Assembly (NCBI GenBank): GCA_963730115.1
Contig: CAVSQM010000002.1
Span: 84,845 to 148,844, forward strand
Source: DASQFQ01 sp963730115
GTDB lineage: Bacteria > Actinomycetota > Thermoleophilia > Solirubrobacterales > Solirubrobacteraceae
DNA length: 64,000 nt
Direction of reading: 5' to 3'
Part shown: piece by piece, positions 53,784 to 62,623 of the stretch
Layout of the letters: each line of letters starts with the position of its first letter
How positions within the stretch are numbered: the first letter of the stretch is position 1
Translations under genes and position numbers: made by a program
Notes under the pieces: model-generated
What the model was told of the DNA's origin: nothing
Databases searched by the model: none
The model's input: the letters and a program-made list of their open reading frames with translations, nothing else

Positions 53784-54535
53784 TGGACCTCGGCCTCGAC
53801 GGGAAGGTCGCGCTCGTCACCGGCGGCTCGAAGGGCATCGGCCTCGGGATCGCGACCGCGCTCGCGGCCGAGGGCGCGCGGGTCGCCGTCGCGTCGCGCA
53901 CGAAGGAGGCGGTCGACGCGGCCGCCGAGCAGATCGGCGGCCAGGGCTTCGTGTTCGACTCCGATGACCTGGACGCGATCCCAGGCCTCCTCGACGACGT
54001 CGAGTCCGCGCTCGGCCCGATCGACATCTACATCCCCAACACCGGCGGCCCGCCGCCGAACCCGGACCCGCTCGCCTTCTCGCGTGAGGAGTGGGAGGCC
54101 GCGCACCGCACGCTCGTGGTCTCGCCGATGACGATCCTGCAGCGGCTGCTGCCGCAGATGCGCGAGCGCGGCTGGGGCCGGGTCGTCGCGGTCTCCTCCA
54201 GCGCCGTCCACGAGCCGATGACCGTGCTCCAGCTCTCGAACGCCCACCGCCCGGGCCTGATCGTCGGCTTCAAGATCCTCGCCAAGCAGTACGCGGGCGA
54301 CGGGATCACCATCAACACCCTCCTCCCAGGCCGCATCGCCACCGATCGCATGATCGACACCGCCGGCTCCCGCGAGGCCGCCGAGGAACAGGCGCGCGAG
54401 ACGATCCCCGCCGGCCGCCTCGGCGAGCCCGCCGACATGGGCGCCGCCGCCGCATTCCTGTGCTCCGAGCAGGCGAGCTACATCACCGGCATAACGCTGC
54501 TCGTCGACGGCGGGATGACGGCAGGCGTGTACTGA
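53783..54535 (+). CDS. SDR-family protein lacking the usual catalytic tyrosine
   Basis: 250 aa. NAD(P) loop GGSKGIGLGIATALA, then IPNTGGPPPNP in place of NNAG, catalytic-region Ser in VVAVSSSAVHEP. Where Y-x3-K is expected the sequence is LSNAHRPGLIVGFKILAKQ, so the tyrosine is replaced while the Lys remains; this is the LSNAxR subclass often annotated as 3-oxoacyl-ACP reductase. Reaction therefore uncertain. ATG overlaps the upstream membrane-protein stop. Confidence 0.78.
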   Translation: MDLGLDGKVALVTGGSKGIGLGIATALAAEGARVAVASRTKEAVDAAAEQIGGQGFVFDSDDLDAIPGLLDDVESALGPIDIYIPNTGGPPPNPDPLAFSREEWEAAHRTLVVSPMTILQRLLPQMRERGWGRVVAVSSSAVHEPMTVLQLSNAHRPGLIVGFKILAKQYAGDGITINTLLPGRIATDRMIDTAGSREAAEEQARETIPAGRLGEPADMGAAAAFLCSEQASYITGITLLVDGGMTAGVY

Positions 54536-54554
54536 GCACTGTCCGCTTCTGATG

Positions 54555-54568
54555 CGAACATGTGTTCG
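54555..54568 (+). promoter_or_regulatory. LexA (SOS) box
   Basis: CGAACATGTGTTCG fits the Gram-positive/actinobacterial LexA operator CGAAC-N4-GTTCG exactly, and is a perfect dyad apart from the central two bases. It ends at the GTG start of the HNH gene, so LexA bound here would block transcription of that gene. Confidence 0.75.
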
Positions 54569-55050
54569 TGTCCAAGCGATCGACGCTCCCGCCGTTGGTT
54601 CCTCGCGCGGGCCGTCCGCCCGCTCCGAACGAGCACGCGATCGAGCGCGTCTGCCCGCACCACGGCTTGACGGTGTTCCACCGCTACAGCCGCGGATCCG
54701 GGCGCCATCGTTACCGCTGCAAGCGCTGCGTCGGCGAGGCGGTGACAGATCGCCACCGTCGAGTGCGCGCCCTGCTCATCGAGGAGGCCGGCGGTAGGTG
54801 TGCCGTCTGTGGCTACGACCGCTGCGCATACAACCTGCATTTCCACCACGTCGACCCCGCGACCAAGGCCTTCAAGCTCGCGATGGGCACGGGCAAGTCA
54901 CTGGCCACCTACCGCTCCGAGGCGCGCAAGTGCGTGCTCGTGTGCGCGAACTGCCACGGCGAGATCGAGTGTGGCGACATCCCATCGCCCCCGGCAGGGG
55001 CGACGTATCAGTACCCCCAGCGGGACTCGAACCCGCGATCTCCGCCTTGA
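54568..55050 (+). CDS. HNH endonuclease under SOS control
   Basis: 160 aa. An N-terminal zinc-ribbon-like part (CPHHG, then YRCKRC) is followed by the HNH core: C-A-V-C-G-Y-D, NLHFHHVDPATK, and CVLVCANCHGEIECG. A metal-dependent DNA nuclease is expected. GTG 54568 is preferred because the upstream GTG at 54562 lies inside the LexA box. The last 13 codons run antisense through the tRNA-Glu gene, so the C-terminal residues may be uninformative. Induction by DNA damage is inferred from the box. Confidence 0.8.
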   Translation: MSKRSTLPPLVPRAGRPPAPNEHAIERVCPHHGLTVFHRYSRGSGRHRYRCKRCVGEAVTDRHRRVRALLIEEAGGRCAVCGYDRCAYNLHFHHVDPATKAFKLAMGTGKSLATYRSEARKCVLVCANCHGEIECGDIPSPPAGATYQYPQRDSNPRSPP

Positions 55051-55084
55051 AAGGGCGGCGTCCTAACCGCTAGACCATGGGGGC
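55012..55084 (-). tRNA. tRNA-Glu(TTC)
   Basis: 73-nt cloverleaf on the minus strand: acceptor GCCCCCA/TGGGGGT with a terminal G-U, anticodon stem CCGCC/GGCGG with loop CTTTCAA giving TTC, T-arm CGGGTTCGAGTCCCG. It lies 19 bp downstream of the intron-bearing tRNA-Lys, so the two are probably co-transcribed. Confidence 0.95.
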
Positions 55085-55103
55085 TTGCGGTCACGCCAGT
55101 GTA

Positions 55104-55430
55104 TGGGCCGCCTGGGACTCGAACCCAGAACCACGGGATTAACCTGCCGCACCGGCTTTCACCGGCCTCCGGCGCGCGGCGCCGACGTTGCGGTCTGGAC
55201 CATCTCTTCACCCTCGGCTCGACCCGGTCGGGTGGGCGGCGTATGGCCTCTGAGGGCTCTCCCGCCGAGGCGGGGTTGCCTGCTGATCGCCCAATCCCCG
55301 GGGGTTTTCACCGAGTCGGTACCCCGGGGCTCTCAGGGGGTCCCAGCAAATAGCCGCCGACGAACTAGCGATCTCTCGACTAGCGCTCCTTCGTTGAAGT
55401 CCCTTGCTCTGCCAATTGAGCTAACGGCCC
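55104..55430 (-). tRNA. tRNA-Lys(TTT) interrupted by a group I intron
   Basis: 5' exon at 55397-55430 (34 nt: acceptor GGGCCGT, D-arm GCTCAATTGGCAGAGC, then GGGACTT) and 3' exon at 55104-55142 (39 nt: TTAATCCC, T-arm CTGGGTTCGAGTCCCAG, acceptor GCGGCCC, A). Joined, they give a 73-nt cloverleaf with anticodon loop CTTTTAA, anticodon TTT. The intron splits the anticodon between positions 34 and 35, the place used by the cyanobacterial tRNA-Leu(UAA) intron. Neither half alone folds as a tRNA. Confidence 0.9.
55143..55396 (-). ncRNA. Group I self-splicing intron in tRNA-Lys
   Basis: 254 nt, no ORF. Core elements appear in order on the minus strand: P-like TTTGCTGGGA, Q-like ATCAGCAGGCAA, R-like CAGAGGCCATACG, S-like AAGAGATGGTCC. 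P4 pairs TGCTG (55348-55344) with CAGCA (55285-55281); P7 pairs GGCCAT (55248-55243) with ATGGTC (55203-55198). The 5' exon ends in U and the intron ends in G, as the class requires. P1 can be drawn as CUU|C with GGAG, placing the conserved U-G wobble at the splice site. Resembles subgroup IC3 tRNA introns. Confidence 0.85.
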
Positions 55431-55495
55431 TGCACGCGGCAGTGTATGGGTGCCGGCGCGGGAGTTGGACGAGACGTCTAAGCTGCCTGAGCAAT

Positions 55496-56125
55496 ATGGG
55501 CCCTGGGAGGAGCTCAGCGGCGACGGGTGGCCGAAGGAGACGGCGCAGCCCCGAGGTCGCGGAACAGGAGATCATCGACGCGGCCGAGGAGCTGCTCCGT
55601 GAGCGCCCCTTCCGTGAGCTGACCGTCGACGAGGTGATGCGGCGGACCGATCTGTCGCGTCCGTCGTTCTACGTCTACTTCCGCGACCGCCATCACCTGG
55701 TGCTCAAGGTCGTCGAGCGGCTCTCCTCGGAGAGCTTGCAGATGGCCGACATCTGGCTCAAGGCCGAGGGCTCCGGGCGCGACGTGATCCGGGAGGCGAC
55801 GGCCGGCGTGGTGGCCGTGTTCGAGCAGCATGGCGCCGTGCTGCAGGCGCTCGCCGACGCGGCGGCCGACGACCCGGAGGTCGAGGCGGCGTACCGCGGC
55901 TCGCTCGAGTACTTCATCGACACCATCGCGGGCCACATCGAGCGCGAGGTCGAGCGCGGGGACATGCTGCCCTGCAACGCGCGCGAGACCGCGCGGGCGC
56001 TGTCGATCATGAACCAGCGCTATCTCACGACCGTGCTCGGGCGCGATCCCACCGCCGAGCCCGAGGTCGTCGTCGACACGATCTGCAACATCTGGACGCG
56101 CACGCTGTACGGCGCCGACGCCTAG
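55496..56125 (+). CDS. TetR-family transcriptional regulator
   Basis: 209 aa from ATG 55496. A basic N-terminal tail (GGRRRRRSPEV) precedes the helix-turn-helix ELTVDEVMRRTDLSRPSFYV, YFRDRHHLVLKVVE. The C-terminal domain (EYFIDTIAGHIEREVERGDM, ALSIMNQRYLTTVLG) resembles the EthR-like TetR_C group of actinobacteria. Target genes are unknown; its stop overlaps convergent purH by 4 bp. Confidence 0.85.
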   Translation: MGPGRSSAATGGRRRRRSPEVAEQEIIDAAEELLRERPFRELTVDEVMRRTDLSRPSFYVYFRDRHHLVLKVVERLSSESLQMADIWLKAEGSGRDVIREATAGVVAVFEQHGAVLQALADAAADDPEVEAAYRGSLEYFIDTIAGHIEREVERGDMLPCNARETARALSIMNQRYLTTVLGRDPTAEPEVVVDTICNIWTRTLYGADA

Positions 56126-57690
56126 TGCTTGAAGTGCCGGCGGTGCGTGAAGACCATCGAGATGCCGGCCTGGTCGGCGGCCTCGACGACCTCCGGATCG
56201 CGCTTCGACCCGCCCGGCTGGATGATGCACGTCGCGCCCGCGTCGACCGCGAGCTGCGGCCCGTCGGAGAACGGGAAGAACGCGTCGCTCGCCACCGCTG
56301 AGCTGCTGAGGTCGGTGCCCGCCTCGCGGGCCTTGTCGATCGCCAGCCGCACCGAGTCGACGCGGCTCATCTGCCCGGCGCCGATGCCGATCGTCGAGAG
56401 GTCCTTGGACAGCACGATCGCGTTCGAGCGCACGTGCTTGCAGACCTTCCAGGCGAACAGCATCTCGCCCCACTCGCGCTCGTTCGGCTTGCGCTCGGTG
56501 ACGACCTCCATCGCCGAGCGGTCCTCGAGATCCATGTCCCGGTCCTGCACGAGCAGGCCGCCCATCACCCGCTTGAGGTCGCGCTCGGCGACGTTGAGGT
56601 GGCGGCGCTCGTTGTCCTCGAGGATCCGCATGTTCGGCTTCGACGACAGGATCTCGAGCGCGCCCTCGGTGAAGCGCGGGGCGAAGATGACCTCGCAGAA
56701 CTGCTTGACGAGCTCCTGCGCGAACTCCTCGTCGACCGTGCGGTTCACCGTCACCACGCCGCCGAACGCCGACAGCGGGTCGCACGCGAACGCCCGCTGA
56801 TACGCCTCGACGGCCGAACCGGCGGCCGCGCAGCCGCACGGGTTGTTGTGCTTGATGATCGCGCAGGCCGGGAGCTCGAACTCCTGCACGAGCAGCCGCG
56901 CGGAGTTGAGGTCGAGCACGTTGTTGAACGACAGCTCGCGCCCGCCGAGCTGGCGCACCATCGAGAGCACGTGCATGCGCGCGCCGACCTGCTGGTAGTA
57001 GGCGGCGCGCTGGTGCGGGTTCTCCCCGTAGGCCAGGTCGGTGACCTTCTCGTAGGCGCCCATGATCACCGGCGGGAAGTCGTCGAGCATCTCCCCGAAC
57101 CAGCGCGCGATCGCCGAGTCGTAGCGGGCGGTGGCGCCGAACGCCTCGACCGCGAGGCTCTTGCGCGTGGCGAGCGAGAGGTGGCCGTCCGAGTCGCGCA
57201 GCTCCTGCAGGATCGCGTCGTAGGACTCGGGCTCGACGACGACCGCGGAGAACAGGAAGTTCTTCGCCGCGGCGCGGATCATCGTCGGGCCACCGATGTC
57301 GATGTTCTCGATCACCTCGGCCTCGTCGACCCCGCGGCGGGCGGCCGTCTCCTCGAACGGGTAGAGGTTCACGCACACGAGGTCGACGAACTCGATCTCG
57401 TTCTCCTCGGCGGCGACCATGTGGGCGGGGTCGTCGCGGCGGGCGAGCAGGCCGGCGTAGAGCTTCGGATGCAGCGTCTTGACCCGCCCGCTCATGATCT
57501 CGGGGAAGCCGGTGAAGTCGTCGATCGCGCGGACCTCGAGCCCGGCCGCCTCGAGCGCCTGGGCGGTCCCGCCGGTGGAGACGATCTCGACGCCGAGGTC
57601 GGAGAGGCCCCTGGCGAAGTCGACGATGCCCGTCTTGTCGGACACGGAGAGCACCGCGCGGCGGATCCGAACCTCGCCTGGCTGCGTCAT
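56122..57690 (-). CDS. purH: Bifunctional AICAR formyltransferase / IMP cyclohydrolase
   Basis: 522 aa. N-terminal MGS-like IMP cyclohydrolase domain (RAVLSVSDKTGIVDFARGL, STGGTAQALE, RVKTLHPKLYAGLLARRD) and C-terminal AICARFT domain with the catalytic KHNNPCGCA segment and an ending around CIIQPGGSKRD then FTHRRHFKH. It carries out the last two steps of IMP synthesis. ATG at 57690, 16 bp after purN. Confidence 0.97.
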   Translation of the reverse strand: MTQPGEVRIRRAVLSVSDKTGIVDFARGLSDLGVEIVSTGGTAQALEAAGLEVRAIDDFTGFPEIMSGRVKTLHPKLYAGLLARRDDPAHMVAAEENEIEFVDLVCVNLYPFEETAARRGVDEAEVIENIDIGGPTMIRAAAKNFLFSAVVVEPESYDAILQELRDSDGHLSLATRKSLAVEAFGATARYDSAIARWFGEMLDDFPPVIMGAYEKVTDLAYGENPHQRAAYYQQVGARMHVLSMVRQLGGRELSFNNVLDLNSARLLVQEFELPACAIIKHNNPCGCAAAGSAVEAYQRAFACDPLSAFGGVVTVNRTVDEEFAQELVKQFCEVIFAPRFTEGALEILSSKPNMRILEDNERRHLNVAERDLKRVMGGLLVQDRDMDLEDRSAMEVVTERKPNEREWGEMLFAWKVCKHVRSNAIVLSKDLSTIGIGAGQMSRVDSVRLAIDKAREAGTDLSSSAVASDAFFPFSDGPQLAVDAGATCIIQPGGSKRDPEVVEAADQAGISMVFTHRRHFKH

Positions 57691-57706
57691 CGGCGGCGGA
57701 CGATAG

Positions 57707-58315
57707 TCACGACGCGATCAGCACGCGGCGCGGGTTGGCCGGGTCGATCCGGACCGCGTCGCGCGCGATCAGCCGCACCGCCTCGCACAGCAGCTCATGC
57801 TCGATCGGCCGCAGCGCGTCGCGCACCGCGGCGGCCTCCGTGGCGGCCGGGAGGTCGACCGCGCGCTGGAGGATGATCGGCCCGGTGTCGACCCCCTCGT
57901 CGACGAAGTGGACGGTGACGCCGAACACCTTCACGCCGTAGGCGAGCGCCTGCTCGATCGCGCCGATCCCGGTGAACGCGGGGAGCAGCGCCGGGTGGAC
58001 GTTGATGACGCGCTGGGGGAAGCGGCCGAGGAAGTTCGCGCTCAGGAGCTGCATGTAGCCGGCGAGGACGACGAGGCCGACACCCTGCTCGACCAGCCAG
58101 GCCGCCATCGCGCCGTCGCGCGCCGGGCGATCGTCGAAGTCCGCGCGGGGGAAGACCGACGTCGCCACCCCGGCGCCGCGCGCACGCTCCAGCGCCTGCG
58201 CCTCCGGCTTGTCCGAGCCGACCGCCACGACCTCCACCCCCTCGCGGCCGTGCACGGTGTCGAGGATGGCCTGCAGGTTCGTGCCCGCCCCCGAGGCGAG
58301 GACGCCGACCCTCAC
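57707..58315 (-). CDS. purN: Phosphoribosylglycinamide formyltransferase
   Basis: 202 aa. Family motifs: VGVLASGAGTNLQAILD (phosphate loop), INVHPALLPAFTG with catalytic Asn and His, and VHFVDEGVDTGPIILQ with the catalytic Asp. Transfers formyl from 10-formyl-THF to GAR. GTG at 58315 overlaps the recQ stop (GTGA), so recQ-purN-purH run as one unit. Confidence 0.96.
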   Translation of the reverse strand: MRVGVLASGAGTNLQAILDTVHGREGVEVVAVGSDKPEAQALERARGAGVATSVFPRADFDDRPARDGAMAAWLVEQGVGLVVLAGYMQLLSANFLGRFPQRVINVHPALLPAFTGIGAIEQALAYGVKVFGVTVHFVDEGVDTGPIILQRAVDLPAATEAAAVRDALRPIEHELLCEAVRLIARDAVRIDPANPRRVLIAS

Positions 58316-60171
58316 GCGACTTCGAGCTTCGGGAACCGCCCGCCGGTGGAGCGCAGCGTGCCCGCCTGCAGCAGCGCGTCGACACGCTCGAGCACCGCGT
58401 CGGCCCGGAGGTGGCCGTAGGTGCCGTAGCCCGGCAGCCCGTCGTAGCTGTACTTGGCGATCACCTTCGAGCGGCCGCCGCGCAGGACCTCGACCGCGCG
58501 CGTGCGGCCGACACCGGGCTCGGCCGCGGCGACGACGTCGAGGATCGCGTCGTCGAGCCCGTCGACGTCACCTGCGGGCCGTTGGGCGAGCTGCGCGGGG
58601 CGGCCCGGGCGGCGCGCGGGCGCCTGCGGCGGCGCGGGCGCGAGCGACGGGTCGCAGACATCGCAGCACGGACCGTCGGCCAGCGGCTCCGAGAGGTCGC
58701 CGAAGTGGCGCAGGATCCCGAGCCGGCGGCAGCTCGAGCCCTCGACCCACGCCCAGACCGAGCGGTACTGGCGCCAGCGCGCCTTCGTCCCCTCGCGCGC
58801 CGACGTGCGGCAGATCGCGAGCGCGCGACCGTCCCACTCGCCGGTGACGCGGCCGATCACGAGGTCGGGCGGCGACGGCGACGGCTGGATGACGCCCGCA
58901 CGGGCGAGGTGGCCGACGATCGCGCGCACCGCGTCGTCCTCCGCGCCGCCGGTGACCGCGCGCAGCTCCTGCATGCCGACCGCGAAGCGCCCGTCCTCGG
59001 CACGCCCGAGCAGCCGCTTGGCGACGGTGGCGATCGCCGACTCGTCGACCGTCGAGCGCTCGATGAAGAACACGTGCAGGCCCTTGTCGCGCGACGAGGC
59101 GAAGAGCAGGCAGCGGGCGGGCTTGCCGTCGCGCCCGGCACGGCCGGCCTCCTGGTAATAGGCCTCGAGCGAGCCCGGCACGCTCTCGTGGCAGACCGTC
59201 CGCACGTCGGCCTTGTCGACGCCCATGCCGAACGCGTTGGTCGCGACCACCACCGGCGACTCGCCCGCCATGAAGCGGCGCTGCGCCTCGGCGCGCACGT
59301 CGCGCGCGAGCCCCGCGTGGTAGGTCTCGACGCGCACGCCCAGCTCGCGGCCCAGCCGCACGGCGAGCTTGTCGCACTCGTTGCGCGTGCCCGCGTAGAC
59401 GATGGCGGGGAGCGCCCCGGGCTCGGCCAGCACGGTGGCGATCCCGCGATGGCCGGCCTCCTTGGTCGCGCACGGGACGACCGCGAAGGACAGGTTCGGG
59501 CGGTCGAACCCGGTCGCCACCCGCACCGGCTCGCGGAGCCCGAGCCGCGTGACGATGTCGGCCGCCACCTGCGGCGTGGCGGTCGCCGTCGACGCCACGA
59601 TCGACTTGGCGCCCAGCCAGCGGGCGGCGTCGGCGAGCCGGAAGTAGTCGGGGCGGAAGTCGTGGCCCCACTGGGAGACGCAGTGCGCCTCGTCGACGAC
59701 GAAGAGGCCGATGTCGGCGCCGCGCAGGCGCTCGACGAAGCCCGGCGAGGAGAACCGCTCGGGCGCGACGTAGAGCAGCCGCACGTGGCCGGCCACGGCG
59801 TGCTCGATCGCGCGGCGGTTGCGCGCCGCATCCTGCTGCGCGTTGACGAGCGCGACCCGCCCGGGCGCGACGCGCTCGAGCGCCTCGACCTGGTCCTGCA
59901 TCAGCGAGACGAGCGGCGACACCACCAGCGTGAGGTCGGTCCGCATGAGCGCGGGCAGCTGGTAGCAGAGCGACTTGCCCGAGCCGGTGGGCATGACCAC
60001 GAGCACGTCGCGGTCCGCGAGGGCGGCGCCGACCGCATCCTCCTGCCCGGGGCGGAAGCCGGGGAACCCGAACAGCTCCTGCAGCGCCCCGTGCGGCTCG
60101 CGCGCGCGGGCGACCGGCTCCGGCGGCGGGGGCCCGAGACCGGGCAGGGCGAGGGTCGAGGCAGCTTCCAT
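58312..60171 (-). CDS. recQ: ATP-dependent DNA helicase RecQ
   Basis: 619 aa. Helicase motifs: I VVMPTGSGKSLCYQLPAL, II VVDEAHCVSQWGHDFRPDY (DEAH), IV-VI with TYHAGLARD, VVVATNAFGMGVDKADVR and YYQEAGRAGRDGKPA. The RecQ zinc site follows: SSCRRLGILRHFGD, then PCCDVCDPSL. After a Pro/Ala-rich linker there is a C-terminal winged-helix/HRDC-like region (GYGTYGHLRADAVLERVD). 3'-5' unwinding in recombination and repair. ATG at 60171. Confidence 0.93.
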   Translation of the reverse strand: MEAASTLALPGLGPPPPEPVARAREPHGALQELFGFPGFRPGQEDAVGAALADRDVLVVMPTGSGKSLCYQLPALMRTDLTLVVSPLVSLMQDQVEALERVAPGRVALVNAQQDAARNRRAIEHAVAGHVRLLYVAPERFSSPGFVERLRGADIGLFVVDEAHCVSQWGHDFRPDYFRLADAARWLGAKSIVASTATATPQVAADIVTRLGLREPVRVATGFDRPNLSFAVVPCATKEAGHRGIATVLAEPGALPAIVYAGTRNECDKLAVRLGRELGVRVETYHAGLARDVRAEAQRRFMAGESPVVVATNAFGMGVDKADVRTVCHESVPGSLEAYYQEAGRAGRDGKPARCLLFASSRDKGLHVFFIERSTVDESAIATVAKRLLGRAEDGRFAVGMQELRAVTGGAEDDAVRAIVGHLARAGVIQPSPSPPDLVIGRVTGEWDGRALAICRTSAREGTKARWRQYRSVWAWVEGSSCRRLGILRHFGDLSEPLADGPCCDVCDPSLAPAPPQAPARRPGRPAQLAQRPAGDVDGLDDAILDVVAAAEPGVGRTRAVEVLRGGRSKVIAKYSYDGLPGYGTYGHLRADAVLERVDALLQAGTLRSTGGRFPKLEVA

Positions 60172-60286
60172 GGGCCGCCGGACATTACCCCCGGCTCCGG
60201 CGGGTTCTGCGGCGCCGAGGGCCGCCGGATCAGAACCCCTGCACTTCGCGCAGAGCGCTGTTGCAGGGCGTGGGAGAGTTGTTGCA

Positions 60287-60913
60287 GTGGAGCTCGACGA
60301 CTACCTCGCGGAGCTGGCACGGCGGATGCGCGAGATCCTCGGCGAGGACCTGCTCGCGGTCTACGCCGGCGGCTCGTACGCGCTCGGCGGCTACGAGCAC
60401 GGCCGGAGCGACATCGACGTGACCGCCGTGGTGGCCGAGCCGCTGGACGAGGCCACGAAGCGCGCGCTCGTCGAGGCGCTCCGGCACGAGGCGCTGCCCT
60501 GCCCCGCGAGAGGGCTCGAGCTCGTGGTCTACCCGCTCGCGACCGCGCGCTCGGGCGGCGGCGAGCCCGGCTTCGAGCTCAACCTCAACACCGGTGCGCG
60601 CATGGACTTCCGCGCCGACCTCGAGCCGGGCGACATCGAGGGCTTCTGGTTCGCCATCGACCGCTCGATCCTGCGCGAGCACGGGATCCCCGTCCATGGC
60701 CCGCCGGCCGGCGAGCTGATCGCGGAGATCCCGCGCGAGGCGCTGCTGCCGCTGCTCGCCGAGTCGGTGCAGTGGCACCGCGACTCGGCCACGCCGACCG
60801 AAGGCGACGTGATCCTCAACACCGCCCGCACCCAGCACTTCGTCGACACGGGCCACTGGATCTCGAAGCCCGAGGCGCGGAAGCGGCTTGACGAGGCGCA
60901 GGACGCCCCGTAG
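60287..60913 (+). CDS. Nucleotidyltransferase-fold protein
   Basis: 208 aa from GTG 60287. The Pol-beta-like motif is VYAGGSYALGGYEHGRSDIDVTAV (GS-x9-DxD), with a distal acidic strand (GLELVVYPL) and an all-helical C-terminal half (ALLPLLAESVQWHRDSA, VILNTARTQHFVDTG). The layout matches AadA-like aminoglycoside adenylyltransferases and related DUF4111 proteins, so it may adenylylate a small molecule. No resistance phenotype should be assumed. Divergent from recQ with about 115 bp between. Confidence 0.75.
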   Translation: MELDDYLAELARRMREILGEDLLAVYAGGSYALGGYEHGRSDIDVTAVVAEPLDEATKRALVEALRHEALPCPARGLELVVYPLATARSGGGEPGFELNLNTGARMDFRADLEPGDIEGFWFAIDRSILREHGIPVHGPPAGELIAEIPREALLPLLAESVQWHRDSATPTEGDVILNTARTQHFVDTGHWISKPEARKRLDEAQDAP

Positions 60914-60924
60914 CTTCAATCGCC

Positions 60925-61080
60925 ATGTCGAAGAAGAGCAAGCAGCCCAAGACGCCCATCCCCCCGGCACTGCGGCAGAAGCTCGAGCAGGCGAGCTCGA
61001 AGCACACGCTCGACCAGCGCAACGCGCAGGCCCCGCGCGGCGGCCACAGCCCGCGCCAGATCAGGCACCAGGGGCGCTAG
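60925..61080 (+). CDS. Small basic protein of 51 residues
   Basis: ATG 60925 to TAG 61080. The sequence begins MSKKSKQPKTPIPPALRQKL and is rich in Lys, Arg and Gln with no hydrophobic core, so it may be disordered or bind nucleic acid. Codon third positions are strongly G/C as in neighbouring genes, supporting real coding. It is 11 bp after the nucleotidyltransferase stop and 8 bp from the end of convergent purF. No family recognised. Confidence 0.6.
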   Translation: MSKKSKQPKTPIPPALRQKLEQASSKHTLDQRNAQAPRGGHSPRQIRHQGR

Positions 61081-61087
61081 CTACAGC

Positions 61088-62527
<1,440 letters not shown>

Positions 62528-62623
62528 CAAGAGGGCCCGATCAGGGCTGCCAGCGTAGCAACGGCTCCGGCGCGATTCGCGGCTCTCGGATAGCCTCAGC
62601 GCCGCAAAGAACGAGGAGAACCC

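Noticed and set aside
53783..54535. Tandem SDR duplication with the genes at 15498 and 40730
   Set aside because: The three SDRs differ in cofactor loop, active site and context and belong to different subfamilies.
55085..55495. Protein-coding extension upstream of the TetR start
   Set aside because: This stretch is occupied on the minus strand by tRNA-Lys and its intron; the TetR helix-turn-helix only needs ATG 55496.
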